The notes under the pieces are model-generated. The model was not told the DNA's origin and searched no databases. It saw only the letters and a program-made list of their open reading frames with translations. Below, in pieces: positions 1-6,338 of a stretch of 25,115 nt of DNA. The stretch is from Actinobacteria bacterium UBA5182 (GTDB taxonomy: Bacteria > Actinomycetota > UBA4738). Positions within the stretch are counted from its first letter, which is position 1. The number at the start of each line of letters is the position of its first letter. The DNA is taken from contig DHWM01000059.1 of NCBI GenBank assembly GCA_002413185.1, positions 17,885 to 42,999 on the forward strand. Reading direction: 5' to 3'. Both the position numbers and the translations under genes were made by a program.

Positions 1-917
1 CCTCCGATGGGCAGGACCCGCCCGTTCGGCTCGATCTGACCCGTTCCGGCGATGGTCCGCCCTCCGGTGAGGTCGCCTGGGGTCAACAGGTCCACCAGGC
101 CGACGGCCCACATCAGGCCCGCGGAAGGCCCACCGATGTCCTCGCTGTCGATGGAGAGACGAAACGGGAAATTGTCCACCGTCTCCACCCCGATCTGGAG
201 ATGGTTGCCGCCCTTGGGGATGGCCGGCGTCACCGCGACCCGGCGGGTCCGGCCGCCTCGCAACACGGTCAGGTCGAGGGCCGTGCCGGGACCGCCCTGC
301 TGGATCAGCCGGCCCAGGGCGTCGGGATCGGCCACGACCTTCCCATCGACTTCCGTGATGACGTCCTGGGCCAGGAGGCGGCCGGCCGCCGGTGTCCCGG
401 CCAGGACCGACACGATGAACGCGCCGGGTGCGTGCGTCTTCGGATACCCCGCGTATCTGCCCACCACCAGGAGCGCGGCGCTGAACTTGCTCTCGTCCAT
501 CTGGGACTGCGCCACCTGTACGGCCTGTTGCGTGGTCTGGCCCGGATACAGGATCTCCCGCTCCGGAACCACCACCTGGCTCGGGTCGATCCAGGCCCGC
601 AACGCCTGGTAGATGGTGACGCGCCCCCGGGACTCGTACACCGAGGTCAGCAGGAGGTGCCCCTTCGGCTCGTACACCGTCCTCCCGCTGATGTGGATCA
701 AGGGAAGGACGTCCTCCGCCGGGCCGGGGCTCAAGACGAAGTAGGGGATCCGCACCAGGTCGAGCACGACCACCACCAACAGAAGGGGAACGAGGACCAG
801 GAACCATCGGTTCCATCGACCCGCCTCCGGCTCGCCATGGACGAAGGAGCCCGGCGTCGACTCGTGGTCCGGGGATGGAGCAGGGGTCTGCGAGGGTGGG
901 CTCTCCGGCACGTCCAC
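1..917 (-). CDS. YlbL-type membrane PDZ / Lon-like serine protease (3' end cut by window edge)
   Basis: Read on the minus strand, this frame is open from a GTG at 917 to the window edge, giving about 305 codons. A Pro/Ser/Glu-rich N-terminus of about 38 residues is followed by one membrane helix (about 39-57, WFLVLVPLLLVVVVLDLV) and the sequence IPYFVLSPGP, which is typical of the YlbL family. Next come an extracytoplasmic region, a PDZ domain (AGTPAAGRLLAQDVITEVDG) and the start of a Lon-type S16 domain with DIGGPSAGLMWAVGL, where the Ser is the expected nucleophile. The partner Lys should lie just beyond the window edge, so catalytic competence cannot be checked. The start is 4 nt after the stop of the MreB-like gene, so the two are probably co-transcribed and coupled; no clear Shine-Dalgarno is visible, and a second GTG at 911 is an alternative. 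In Mycobacterium the same family (Rv3194c) lies next to the zincin Rv3195, as in this window. The likely role is quality control at the membrane, by inference from the family. Confidence 0.88.
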   Translation of the reverse strand, partial: MDVPESPPSQTPAPSPDHESTPGSFVHGEPEAGRWNRWFLVLVPLLLVVVVLDLVRIPYFVLSPGPAEDVLPLIHISGRTVYEPKGHLLLTSVYESRGRVTIYQALRAWIDPSQVVVPEREILYPGQTTQQAVQVAQSQMDESKFSAALLVVGRYAGYPKTHAPGAFIVSVLAGTPAAGRLLAQDVITEVDGKVVADPDALGRLIQQGGPGTALDLTVLRGGRTRRVAVTPAIPKGGNHLQIGVETVDNFPFRLSIDSEDIGGPSAGLMWAVGLVDLLTPGDLTGGRTIAGTGQIEPNGRVLPIG

Positions 918-921
918 CAGC

Positions 922-1941
922 TCAGGGCAATCGCCGGTGCGACAGGACTTGAGCCTGCCCGTAGTCGGGAAGGTAGTCGAGCAGACGCCCCGCCCCGACC
1001 ACCACCGTGCTGAGGGGTTGCTCGGTCAGGTGGACTGGGACCTCGCACTCCTGGGCCATCCGCATGTCCAATCCCCGAAGCATGGCTCCCCCGCCGGTGA
1101 GGAACAGGCCGGTGTCCAGGACATCGTGCGAGAGCTCGGGAGGGCTCTCCGCGAGGCAGTCACGGGTGGTCTCGACGATGATTCGGATCGGTTCGCTCAA
1201 CACTTCCCGGATCTCCTCGGGCGAGACCGTGACCGGCTTCGGCATCCCGCTGCTGAGCTCCCGTCCCGTGACCTCGAGCGCCCGCGCGTCCGCCGCGGGG
1301 TACGCCGAGCCCAGGTGGAGCTTGATGCGTTCGGCGGCGCGGTCTCCGATGGCGATCCCGTGGCGTCCCCGCAGATGCTCCTGGATCGCATCGTCCATGT
1401 CGAACCCTCCGACCTTGATCGCTTTGGTGACCACCACGCCTCCCATCGCGACCATGGCGATCTCGGTGGTTCCCCCTCCCACGTCGACGACCATGTTGCC
1501 GATGGGCTCCTGGATGGGAAGCCCCGCTCCGATGGCGGCAGCCAGCGGTTCGTCGACCAGGGCCACCGAACGGCCCCCGGCGACAGTGACGGCCTCCTGC
1601 ACTGCGCGGCGTTCCACGGGGGTCAGGAACGAAGGGACGCACACCAGGATGCGCGGCTTGTTCCACCGACCGGCCGCGCCGATGCTGCGAAGGATCAACC
1701 GGACCATCTGATGCGTCAGGTCGAAGTCGGTGATGACCCCCCGTTGGAGGGGCCGGGCCGCCACGACGTCCGCCGGGGTCTTTCCGGCCAGCTCCCACGC
1801 GGCCCGGCCCACGGCCAGGACGTCGCCTTTCGGCGAGCCCAGGGCCACCACGGTGGGCTCGTCGTAGACGATGCCGTGCCCGTGCGCGTACACCAGCGTG
1901 TTCGACGTCCCCAGGTCGATGGCGAGATCGCGGCCTTTCAT
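922..1941 (-). CDS. mreB: MreB/Mbl-like bacterial actin
   Basis: This is a 339-aa actin-fold ATPase of the MreB/Mbl family, whose members polymerise at the membrane and organise cell-wall growth. The visible ATPase motifs are phosphate-1 DLGTSNTLVY near the N-terminus, phosphate-2 VDVGGGTTEIAMV near residue 165 and the adenosine motif GLFLTGGGAMLRGLD near residue 290. VDEPLAAAIGAGLP and GVITDFDLTHQMVRL are also typical of the family, and the length is normal. The N-terminus (MKGRDLAIDLG) is short and lacks an obvious amphipathic helix. The gene lies between moaE (stop 34 nt upstream) and the PDZ/Lon-like gene (4 nt downstream), not beside mreC/mreD as usual, at least within this window. No Shine-Dalgarno is evident, and it is probably read from the moaE promoter. 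Assignment to MreB rather than Mbl or MreBH cannot be settled by eye. Confidence 0.93.
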   Translation of the reverse strand: MKGRDLAIDLGTSNTLVYAHGHGIVYDEPTVVALGSPKGDVLAVGRAAWELAGKTPADVVAARPLQRGVITDFDLTHQMVRLILRSIGAAGRWNKPRILVCVPSFLTPVERRAVQEAVTVAGGRSVALVDEPLAAAIGAGLPIQEPIGNMVVDVGGGTTEIAMVAMGGVVVTKAIKVGGFDMDDAIQEHLRGRHGIAIGDRAAERIKLHLGSAYPAADARALEVTGRELSSGMPKPVTVSPEEIREVLSEPIRIIVETTRDCLAESPPELSHDVLDTGLFLTGGGAMLRGLDMRMAQECEVPVHLTEQPLSTVVVGAGRLLDYLPDYGQAQVLSHRRLP

Positions 1942-1975
1942 GCAGCGCTCGCGCCCCGCGACGGCCCGTGGACCC

Positions 1976-2401
1976 TCACGGCCCCATCACCCAATGGGCC
2001 TCGCCGGATCGAAAACCTTCCTTCTTCCAGATCGGCACGTCCTCCTTGAGCCGCTCGATCCCGTGCCGGGCGGCCTCGAAGGCCTCGGCCCGATGCGGCG
2101 CCGAGCAGCACACCAGCACGGAGGTTTCCCCCACCTCGAGTCGCCCCGTCCGATGAAGGATGGCAACCTTCCGGACCGGCCACCGCTCGAGCATCTCCAG
2201 CCCGATCGCCTCCATTCGTCCGATCGCCTGTTGCTCCCAGGCCTCGTACTCGAGCGAGACGACCTCCCCCGCGGACGACGCGTCGCGAACCGTGCCCGCG
2301 AACAGGACGGTGCCGCCCGCGCCGGCGTCGCCCACGAAGGACAGGGCCTCCGCGGGGTCGAGCGGATCGACCGTCAGTCGAACGAGCATCGGGTCCGGCA
2401 C
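1976..2401 (-). CDS. moaE: Molybdopterin synthase catalytic subunit MoaE
   Basis: This is a 141-aa MoaE, the large subunit of molybdopterin synthase, which together with thiocarboxylated MoaD converts precursor Z (cPMP) to molybdopterin in the cytoplasm. Family hallmarks are GAGGTVLFAGTVRD near the N-terminus, LEYEAWEQQAIGRM, the active-site stretch CCSAPHRAEAF (His-Arg) and the C-terminal KEDVPIWKKE with the catalytic Lys residues. I place the start at GTG 2401 rather than ATG 2389, because a -10 box TACAAT (2414-2409) ends 8 bases before the GTG and no Shine-Dalgarno precedes either codon, which suggests a leaderless transcript. It is the first gene of a minus-strand unit moaE, mreB-like, PDZ/Lon-like. 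No moaA, moaC or moaD is in the window, so its partner must be encoded elsewhere. Confidence 0.93.
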   Translation of the reverse strand: MPDPMLVRLTVDPLDPAEALSFVGDAGAGGTVLFAGTVRDASSAGEVVSLEYEAWEQQAIGRMEAIGLEMLERWPVRKVAILHRTGRLEVGETSVLVCCSAPHRAEAFEAARHGIERLKEDVPIWKKEGFRSGEAHWVMGP

Positions 2402-2408
2402 CTTGCCG

Positions 2409-2414
2409 ATTGTA
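2409..2414 (-). promoter_or_regulatory. -10 box TACAAT for moaE (leaderless)
   Basis: On the minus strand TACAAT is followed by 7 nt and then GTG (2401). A transcript starting the usual 7-8 nt after the box would begin at or next to the start codon. No convincing -35 box is seen. Confidence 0.65.
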
Positions 2415-2451
2415 TCGGCGGGCCGGCTTCGGCCATTTTCGGGCACCAACC

Positions 2452-2457
2452 TAGAAT
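2452..2457 (+). promoter_or_regulatory. -10 box TAGAAT for the zincin gene (leaderless)
   Basis: TAGAAT is followed by 7 nt and then ATG (2465). There is no Shine-Dalgarno in the gap, so the message should be leaderless. It lies 37 bp from the oppositely oriented moaE -10 box. Confidence 0.65.
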
Positions 2458-2464
2458 GGCCCTG

Positions 2465-3664
2465 ATGCCGAACGAACATATCGATGAGCCCGTCAGCCGG
2501 CCGCCGGAGATCCCGATGTCGGACGTGATGAACGACGTGCCGCTGCTCCGGGAGATCCAGCGCGTGCTCCTGTCGGGGTCCGGGCCCATCAACTGGGAGT
2601 TGGCCAGACAGGTCGGGATCGCCATGGCCACGTGGGGCGCCGAGGATGCGCCCCCCACCGACGAGGATCGCCGGGGCCTGGCCGACACGGTCCGCGCCGC
2701 GGAGCTCGCCGTGGGTGGCTTCACCGGGCTGGAGCAGCCCCGGGACCTGGTCACGGTGGAAGCGTTCCGGCGGGCCCAGTGGGTGGAGGCGAATGTGCGC
2801 GCCCTTCGCCAGCTCCTGGACCCGGTGGCCGAGAAGCTGGCGACTGCGCTGGCTGAGGCCCAGGGCTCGCAGCTCCCCGTCGGGGTGGAGGGCGGAGAAG
2901 AGATGCTGCGGACCCTGATGTCGCGCATGATGCCGCTGCTGCTGGGCGCCCAGGTCGGTACGGTGCTCGGATATCTTGGCCAGCGCGTGCTCGGGCAGTT
3001 CGATCTGGCGGTCCCCCGCGAGGGCGGCAGCCTGTACTTCGTCATCCCGAACATCGCCGGGTTCGAACGCGACTGGAGCCTCGATCCCCGGGAGTTCCGG
3101 GCCTGGGTGGCGTTGCACGAGGTCACCCACCGCTTCGAGTTCGCGCGGCCGTGGGTTCGTCCGCACTTCCTGCAGTTGGTGCGTGACCTGGTCGAACACG
3201 CCGACCTCGACCTGGCGGGGCTGGAGGAACGGCTGGGGGACCTCGACATGTCGAATCCCGAGTCGCTGACGCAGGCCTTCGAGGGTATGGGGAACCTCTT
3301 CGGTCAGGCCACCGACGCCGAGCAGGCGCTCCGCGTGACCCGGGTCCAGGCGTTCATGGCGGCCGCGGAGGGATATGGCGACCACATCATGGAAGCGTTG
3401 GGCCGAACCATGCTGCCGACGTTCTCCCGGATCGAGGAGGCGCTGCGGCGTTACCGCGAAGGGCGCCATGCGGACCAGGCTATGGAGAGGCTGTTCGGCC
3501 TCGAGATGAAGATGGAGCAGTACCGCCTGGGCGAGGCGTTCTGTGCTCGGGTGGCCGAGCTGACGGGCGAGGCCACGCTGGCCCGTATGTGGGAGTCGGC
3601 GGAGGCCCTTCCCTCCATGCCCGAGCTGGAGGAACCTACGCTCTGGCTCGCCCGGACGACCTGA
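2465..3664 (+). CDS. Zinc-dependent metalloprotease-like protein (DUF2342 / F420-associated zincin family)
   Basis: This is a 399-aa protein of the actinobacterial zincin family related to Mycobacterium Rv3195 and annotated in databases as a putative hydrolase or F420-biosynthesis-associated protein. It carries the metal-binding helix HEVTH (His218, Glu219, His222) within WVALHEVTHRFEFARPWVRPH. A long helical N-terminal half contains PLLLGAQVGTVLGYLGQRVLGQFDLAVP, and FVIPNIAGFERDW is a recognisable block. A conserved helical tail includes AAAEGYGDHIMEALG. The first 20 residues are variable and look disordered. ATG 2465 fits a leaderless start, 8 bases after TAGAAT. It is divergent from moaE and the YlbL-type protease, the same neighbourhood known in mycobacteria. 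A direct role in F420 synthesis is not shown; the name comes from co-occurrence. An LLM (F420-type) oxidoreductase occurs further along this window. Confidence 0.88.
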   Translation: MPNEHIDEPVSRPPEIPMSDVMNDVPLLREIQRVLLSGSGPINWELARQVGIAMATWGAEDAPPTDEDRRGLADTVRAAELAVGGFTGLEQPRDLVTVEAFRRAQWVEANVRALRQLLDPVAEKLATALAEAQGSQLPVGVEGGEEMLRTLMSRMMPLLLGAQVGTVLGYLGQRVLGQFDLAVPREGGSLYFVIPNIAGFERDWSLDPREFRAWVALHEVTHRFEFARPWVRPHFLQLVRDLVEHADLDLAGLEERLGDLDMSNPESLTQAFEGMGNLFGQATDAEQALRVTRVQAFMAAAEGYGDHIMEALGRTMLPTFSRIEEALRRYREGRHADQAMERLFGLEMKMEQYRLGEAFCARVAELTGEATLARMWESAEALPSMPELEEPTLWLARTT

Positions 3665-3713
3665 GCGCCCCCATCCCTCCCGGGCCGGGATGACCCCACC
3701 GGAGGATTTCCAC

Positions 3714-3719
3714 TATCCT
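3714..3719 (+). promoter_or_regulatory. -10 box TATCCT for the gene at 3727 (leaderless)
   Basis: TATCCT ends 7 nt before the GTG at 3727. No Shine-Dalgarno fits between them, so the gene probably has its own leaderless message in addition to any readthrough from the zincin gene, which ends 62 bp upstream. Confidence 0.6.
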
Positions 3720-3726
3720 CCCGCGC

Positions 3727-4503
3727 GTGCCAGCCGGTGAGCTGATCTTCGCCAACGTCCTGGACGTGCGGCAGCGCGCGGCCGAGGGCGACATGGCCGA
3801 CGGCCTGGTCTACGTGGTCGCGATCCCGGCCCGAGCCTTCCCGTTCGCGGCGCTGCGCGACTGGAAGGCACCGACGGGGCTCCTGGCCGAGGAGGTCCAG
3901 CTGATCGCCCCCTCCGGCACCATCGCGCACCGCGTGGGCCCCAGCCCGAGGCACATGCTGGGCTCCATGGATCTCACCCGCGTGGAGACGGTGGTGGAGG
4001 ACGCGGTGTTCGAGGAGCTCGGCGGGTACGTCGCGTCATTCCTCCTGTCCGGCAAGTTGCTCGGCCAGACCGAGTTCCAGGTGGTGCTCCAGGCGGTCCC
4101 CGAGAGGCTTCCCAAGGAGATCGAGGACGGCCTGAGGAAATCCGACGTGGTGTGGGTCGGGGTCGAATACGAGGGCAAGGACGTGACGATCCCAGCCTGG
4201 TTCGTCTACCGCCAGGGGAAGATCTACGTGCTGTCGTCCGTCCAGCCGAGCCTGGACGAACAGACGGTCCCGGGGCTCCCGGAGGCAAAGGAGGCTGTGG
4301 TGATCACCCGGCGCAAGTACCGGGAGACCTCCCTCGACCGGTTCCGCGCCTCCGTCCGCGTGCTGGAGGGAGCCGAATGGGACCAGGCGGCCGGACTCCT
4401 GGCCGACCGTCGCCGCTCCAGGGTCGGGCCTCCCCAGGAGTCCATCAAGCGATGGCGGGGATCGTGCGCCATCGCCGAGCTCACCCCGCTGATCTCCGTT
4501 TGA
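3727..4503 (+). CDS. Conserved-looking protein of unknown function (258 aa)
   Basis: I do not recognise this protein. It is soluble, with no signal peptide or membrane segment. The N-terminal half (about 1-85) contains GLVYVVAIPARAFPFAALRDW and QLIAPSGTIAHRVGPSPRHMLGSMDL. The C-terminal half (about 130-230) contains WVGVEYEGKDVTIPAWFVYR and GKIYVLSSVQPS. The alternating beta pattern of that half resembles a split-barrel (pyridoxamine-phosphate-oxidase-like) fold, but this is a guess from texture and no motif proves it. It ends in KRWRGSCAIAELTPLISV. Codon use matches the neighbours, so it is a real gene. The GTG start fits the leaderless -10 box upstream. It follows the zincin in the same direction and converges with the VOC gene, whose stop is 22 bp away. 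Confidence 0.75.
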   Translation: MPAGELIFANVLDVRQRAAEGDMADGLVYVVAIPARAFPFAALRDWKAPTGLLAEEVQLIAPSGTIAHRVGPSPRHMLGSMDLTRVETVVEDAVFEELGGYVASFLLSGKLLGQTEFQVVLQAVPERLPKEIEDGLRKSDVVWVGVEYEGKDVTIPAWFVYRQGKIYVLSSVQPSLDEQTVPGLPEAKEAVVITRRKYRETSLDRFRASVRVLEGAEWDQAAGLLADRRRSRVGPPQESIKRWRGSCAIAELTPLISV

Positions 4504-4525
4504 CGCCGGCGTGCCGCGGGAGGGC

Positions 4526-4993
4526 TCAGTCCCCCAGCAGGGCCGCCTCCGGAAACAGATCGGCGAAGTGCCTCGCCGTGTCGTCGTCGGTGTTCGGGGA
4601 CTCTGCTAGCTGGATCAGCACGCCGTGAGCCGTTGACGGATGAAGGAACAGCTCCTTCCAGTTCGCGTTCTCGAAGTTCGTCAGCGTCAGGGGCACGCCG
4701 GCCTCCCGGAGTCGCTCGGCCTGCCGTTCGATGTCGCGAACCCGAAACATCACGTGATGGACGCCTTCCCCCCGGCGCTCCAGGAACCTCGAGACGAAGC
4801 CGTCGGCCATGGGAGTCACCAGCTCGATCTTGCCGCCACCCGGGAACCGGTACTGGACGAACCGGAAGGCCTGCCCGGGGTTGGGCGCACCGAACAGGAA
4901 CTCACCGCCCAGGACGTCGCGGAAGAGTTCGGCTCCGGCCCGGATGTCCCGCACCGCCACGGCCACGTGATCCAGCTTGGCCCCTTCGATCAA
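4526..4993 (-). CDS. VOC-family protein, methylmalonyl-CoA epimerase-like
   Basis: This is a 155-aa vicinal-oxygen-chelate protein with two beta-alpha-beta-beta-beta repeats. The first begins KLDHVAVAVRDIRAGAELF and ends GGKIELVTPM; the second has GEGVHHVMFRVRDIERQAER and ends HGVLIQLAESP. The order of motifs matches methylmalonyl-CoA epimerase, which interconverts (R)- and (S)-methylmalonyl-CoA in propionyl-CoA metabolism. The metal-ligand His residues in LDHVAV and GVHHV are present. The last ligand is normally the Glu of a G-V-L-x-E-L motif but appears as Gln here (GVLIQL), so a related VOC enzyme is possible. The start is taken as TTG 4993; there is no good Shine-Dalgarno, and GTG codons in the LDHVAV region are alternatives. 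It lies 60 bp downstream of the 80-aa gene on the same strand and is probably co-transcribed with it. No mutase genes are in the window. Confidence 0.72.
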   Translation of the reverse strand: MIEGAKLDHVAVAVRDIRAGAELFRDVLGGEFLFGAPNPGQAFRFVQYRFPGGGKIELVTPMADGFVSRFLERRGEGVHHVMFRVRDIERQAERLREAGVPLTLTNFENANWKELFLHPSTAHGVLIQLAESPNTDDDTARHFADLFPEAALLGD

Positions 4994-5053
4994 GGGATGA
5001 AGCGCGGGGACGGCCGGAGGCCCTTCCTCAGACAGGGGGCGTAGACCCTTGTC

Positions 5054-5296
5054 TCACGGACGGTCGACCGGGGGATCACCGGAGAGCCCACCGGATGCCC
5101 CGAACGAGTCGAGATCGGCCAGGCGGCGGGCCGCCTGCTCGACGAGCGCGTGGTTCCCGATGGCCGCAGCCTCCCGGCGAGCACGGTTCAGCAGCTCGCG
5201 GGCCTGATGGGCGCGGGCCGCGGCCTTGGCCTCGGTGGCGTACTTCACTGCCTCGTCGGCCTTGATGATCAACTGGAAGATCTCGTTCGGCTCCAA
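5054..5296 (-). CDS. Small helical protein of unknown function (80 aa)
   Basis: This small gene starts at TTG 5296, chosen because GGAGGAG (5307-5301) lies 4 nt upstream and a TATCAT -10 box lies just beyond. The protein begins with EPNEIFQLIIKADEAVKYA, continues with an Ala/Arg/Glu-rich amphipathic stretch (AARAHQARELLNRARREAAA), then IGNHALVEQAARRLADLDSF and a short disordered Gly/Pro tail. The periodicity suggests two or three helices, like a single TPR or SNAP-like hairpin. I recall similar short proteins in other Actinobacteria but no assigned function. It is the first gene of a two-gene unit with the VOC/epimerase-like gene, so a role in acyl-CoA metabolism is possible but purely inferred. 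Confidence 0.7.
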   Translation of the reverse strand: MEPNEIFQLIIKADEAVKYATEAKAAARAHQARELLNRARREAAAIGNHALVEQAARRLADLDSFGASGGLSGDPPVDRP

Positions 5297-5300
5297 TCGG

Positions 5301-5322
5301 CTCCTCCGCGTCGCCAATGATA
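5301..5322 (-). promoter_or_regulatory. Promoter -10 TATCAT and Shine-Dalgarno for the 80-aa gene
   Basis: On the minus strand TATCAT occupies 5322-5317 and GGAGGAG 5307-5301, followed by 4 nt and TTG 5296. This is a short-leader promoter and supports the TTG start. It lies 30 bp from the opposing -10 box of the thioesterase gene. Confidence 0.6.
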
Positions 5323-5352
5323 TTGAGTTACGCCCCCGACACGGCGCCCGGA

Positions 5353-5379
5353 TAAACTCACGCCAGGCGAGGCGGGAGG
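5353..5379 (+). promoter_or_regulatory. Promoter -10 TAAACT and Shine-Dalgarno for the thioesterase gene
   Basis: TAAACT (5353-5358) is followed by GGGAGG (5374-5379) and, 5 nt later, GTG 5385. This is a short-leader message with a good ribosome binding site and it decides the start codon. Confidence 0.6.
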
Positions 5380-5384
5380 TGACT

Positions 5385-5831
5385 GTGGACGACGAAGTCG
5401 GACCTGGGCTCGACCGGCGACATCTCGAGGACCTCACCGAGCGGGTCCGGCGGTCTCCGTTCCACCAGTGGGCCGGGCTGGAGCTCCTCTCGGTGGGCGA
5501 GGGCACCGCCGAGCTGTCCATGGAGCTGCAGCCGCACCACTTCAATCCACAGGGGATCGTCCACGGCGGGATCATCACGGCCATCGCGGACACCTCGATC
5601 GGGCTGGCCCTTCGGTCCAATCTCCGGCCCGGCCTGACCCATCGAACGGCACAGCTCAACGTCCACTTCCTGGCCAAGGGCGAAGGCAACCTCCTGGTCG
5701 GGCGGGGTCGCTCGCTGCACCTCGGCCAGCGGATGGGCTACGGCGAGGCGGAGGTGCTGGACGGCGAGGGCCGCCTCCTGGCCAGGGCGACCGGCACGTT
5801 CATCGTGCTGCCCGCACCCGGCGCCTTCTAG
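5385..5831 (+). CDS. PaaI-family hotdog thioesterase
   Basis: This is a 148-aa single-domain hotdog-fold acyl-CoA thioesterase of the PaaI type, cytosolic, which hydrolyses acyl- or aryl-CoA to free acid and CoA. The conserved block HHFNPQGIVHGGIITAIADT (about residues 50-70) contains the substrate-binding HGG and the acidic residue on the long central helix. LNVHFLAKGEGNLLVGRGRS and ATGTFIVLP are the usual closing strands. The length is normal for the family. The start is GTG 5385, after GGGAGG with 5-nt spacing; an in-frame GTG at 5379 overlaps the ribosome site and is less likely. It is divergent from the 80-aa/VOC pair and converges with the SCP2 gene. Together with those it suggests a small lipid or acyl-CoA neighbourhood. 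The actual substrate cannot be told. Confidence 0.88.
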   Translation: MDDEVGPGLDRRHLEDLTERVRRSPFHQWAGLELLSVGEGTAELSMELQPHHFNPQGIVHGGIITAIADTSIGLALRSNLRPGLTHRTAQLNVHFLAKGEGNLLVGRGRSLHLGQRMGYGEAEVLDGEGRLLARATGTFIVLPAPGAF

Positions 5832-5871
5832 CCCCAGGGAGTCGAACCAGGCAGCCGGACGACTGCCGCGT

Positions 5872-6258
5872 TCAGTACTCGACGTCGAGGTCCTTCAGCG
5901 CGGCGGGCATCTGGCCCAGGGCCCCCTGGAGCTGCATCAGCTTCATCAGGTCGCCGGAGACACGAAGCTTCCCGCTCATGTATGCGGCCGTGCCGGTGAG
6001 CTCGTTCTTCGCCAGGGCTTCGGCCGTCGCATAGTCCTGGGTGATGGTCGCGTCGACCGGCTCGGGCGCGTCGCCCATCCCGAGATTGGCCTGGCCGCCC
6101 CCGAGCTTGAACCAGTACTTCTTCTCTCCCTCCTCGGTGGTCACGACCTGCTGGATCTTCGCAGTCTGCGAGCCCGCCGAGCTCTTGAACGCGTCGTTGG
6201 AGTTCAGAGCCTCCTGTACGGCTTGGGTCCATTCCTCGGATAGGAATTTCACGCCCAT
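5872..6258 (-). CDS. SCP2 sterol-transfer-domain protein
   Basis: This is a 128-aa protein consisting of a single SCP2-like domain, a fold that binds lipids or fatty acyl chains in a hydrophobic tunnel. Recognisable parts are the N-terminal MGVKFLSEEWTQAVQEALN, KYWFKLGGGQANLGMGDAP, VDATITQDYATAEALAKNEL and the typical closing YMSGKLRVSGDLMKLMQLQG. There is no signal peptide. The start ATG 6258 is fixed by AAGGAGG (6270-6264) with 5-nt spacing, and a TATACT -10 box lies further upstream. It follows the HicB/HTH gene on the same strand but has its own promoter in the 80-bp gap. It converges with the thioesterase gene, with 40 bp between stops. Its role as a lipid carrier is inferred from the fold alone. 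Confidence 0.88.
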   Translation of the reverse strand: MGVKFLSEEWTQAVQEALNSNDAFKSSAGSQTAKIQQVVTTEEGEKKYWFKLGGGQANLGMGDAPEPVDATITQDYATAEALAKNELTGTAAYMSGKLRVSGDLMKLMQLQGALGQMPAALKDLDVEY

Positions 6259-6263
6259 TTCGT

Positions 6264-6294
6264 CCTCCTTCGGGTTTGGATCCGGCGAAGTATA
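6264..6294 (-). promoter_or_regulatory. Promoter -10 TATACT and Shine-Dalgarno for the SCP2 gene
   Basis: TATACT at 6294-6289 and AAGGAGG at 6270-6264 precede ATG 6258 by a conventional leader of about 25 nt. This is one of the best -10 matches in the window. Confidence 0.65.
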
Positions 6295-6338
6295 CCCAAG
6301 AGTAGGTTGCGGCCGCTCCGGCAGGGCCGCCGGCGGCT

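Noticed and set aside
934..960. tRNA 3'-end-like sequence on the minus strand: GCAGG, loop CTCAAGT, CCTGT, then CGCACCG
   Set aside because: The T-arm resemblance is good, but the expected 5' acceptor strand is only partly matched, and no D-arm or anticodon arm folds. The stretch encodes the C-terminus of the MreB-like protein.
937..2049. Plus-strand open frame opposite the MreB-like gene
   Set aside because: The minus strand encodes all three MreB ATPase motifs. The plus frame has His/Arg/Asp-rich shadow composition.
2402..3469. Minus-strand frame extending upstream of moaE through the zincin gene
   Set aside because: MoaE homology begins at about 2389, and the leaderless promoter places the start at 2401. 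The rest is antisense to the zincin.
5850..5867. GGCAG...CTGCC hairpin between the convergent thioesterase and SCP2 genes as a terminator
   Set aside because: The stem is only 5 bp and no U-run follows on either strand. The evidence is insufficient.
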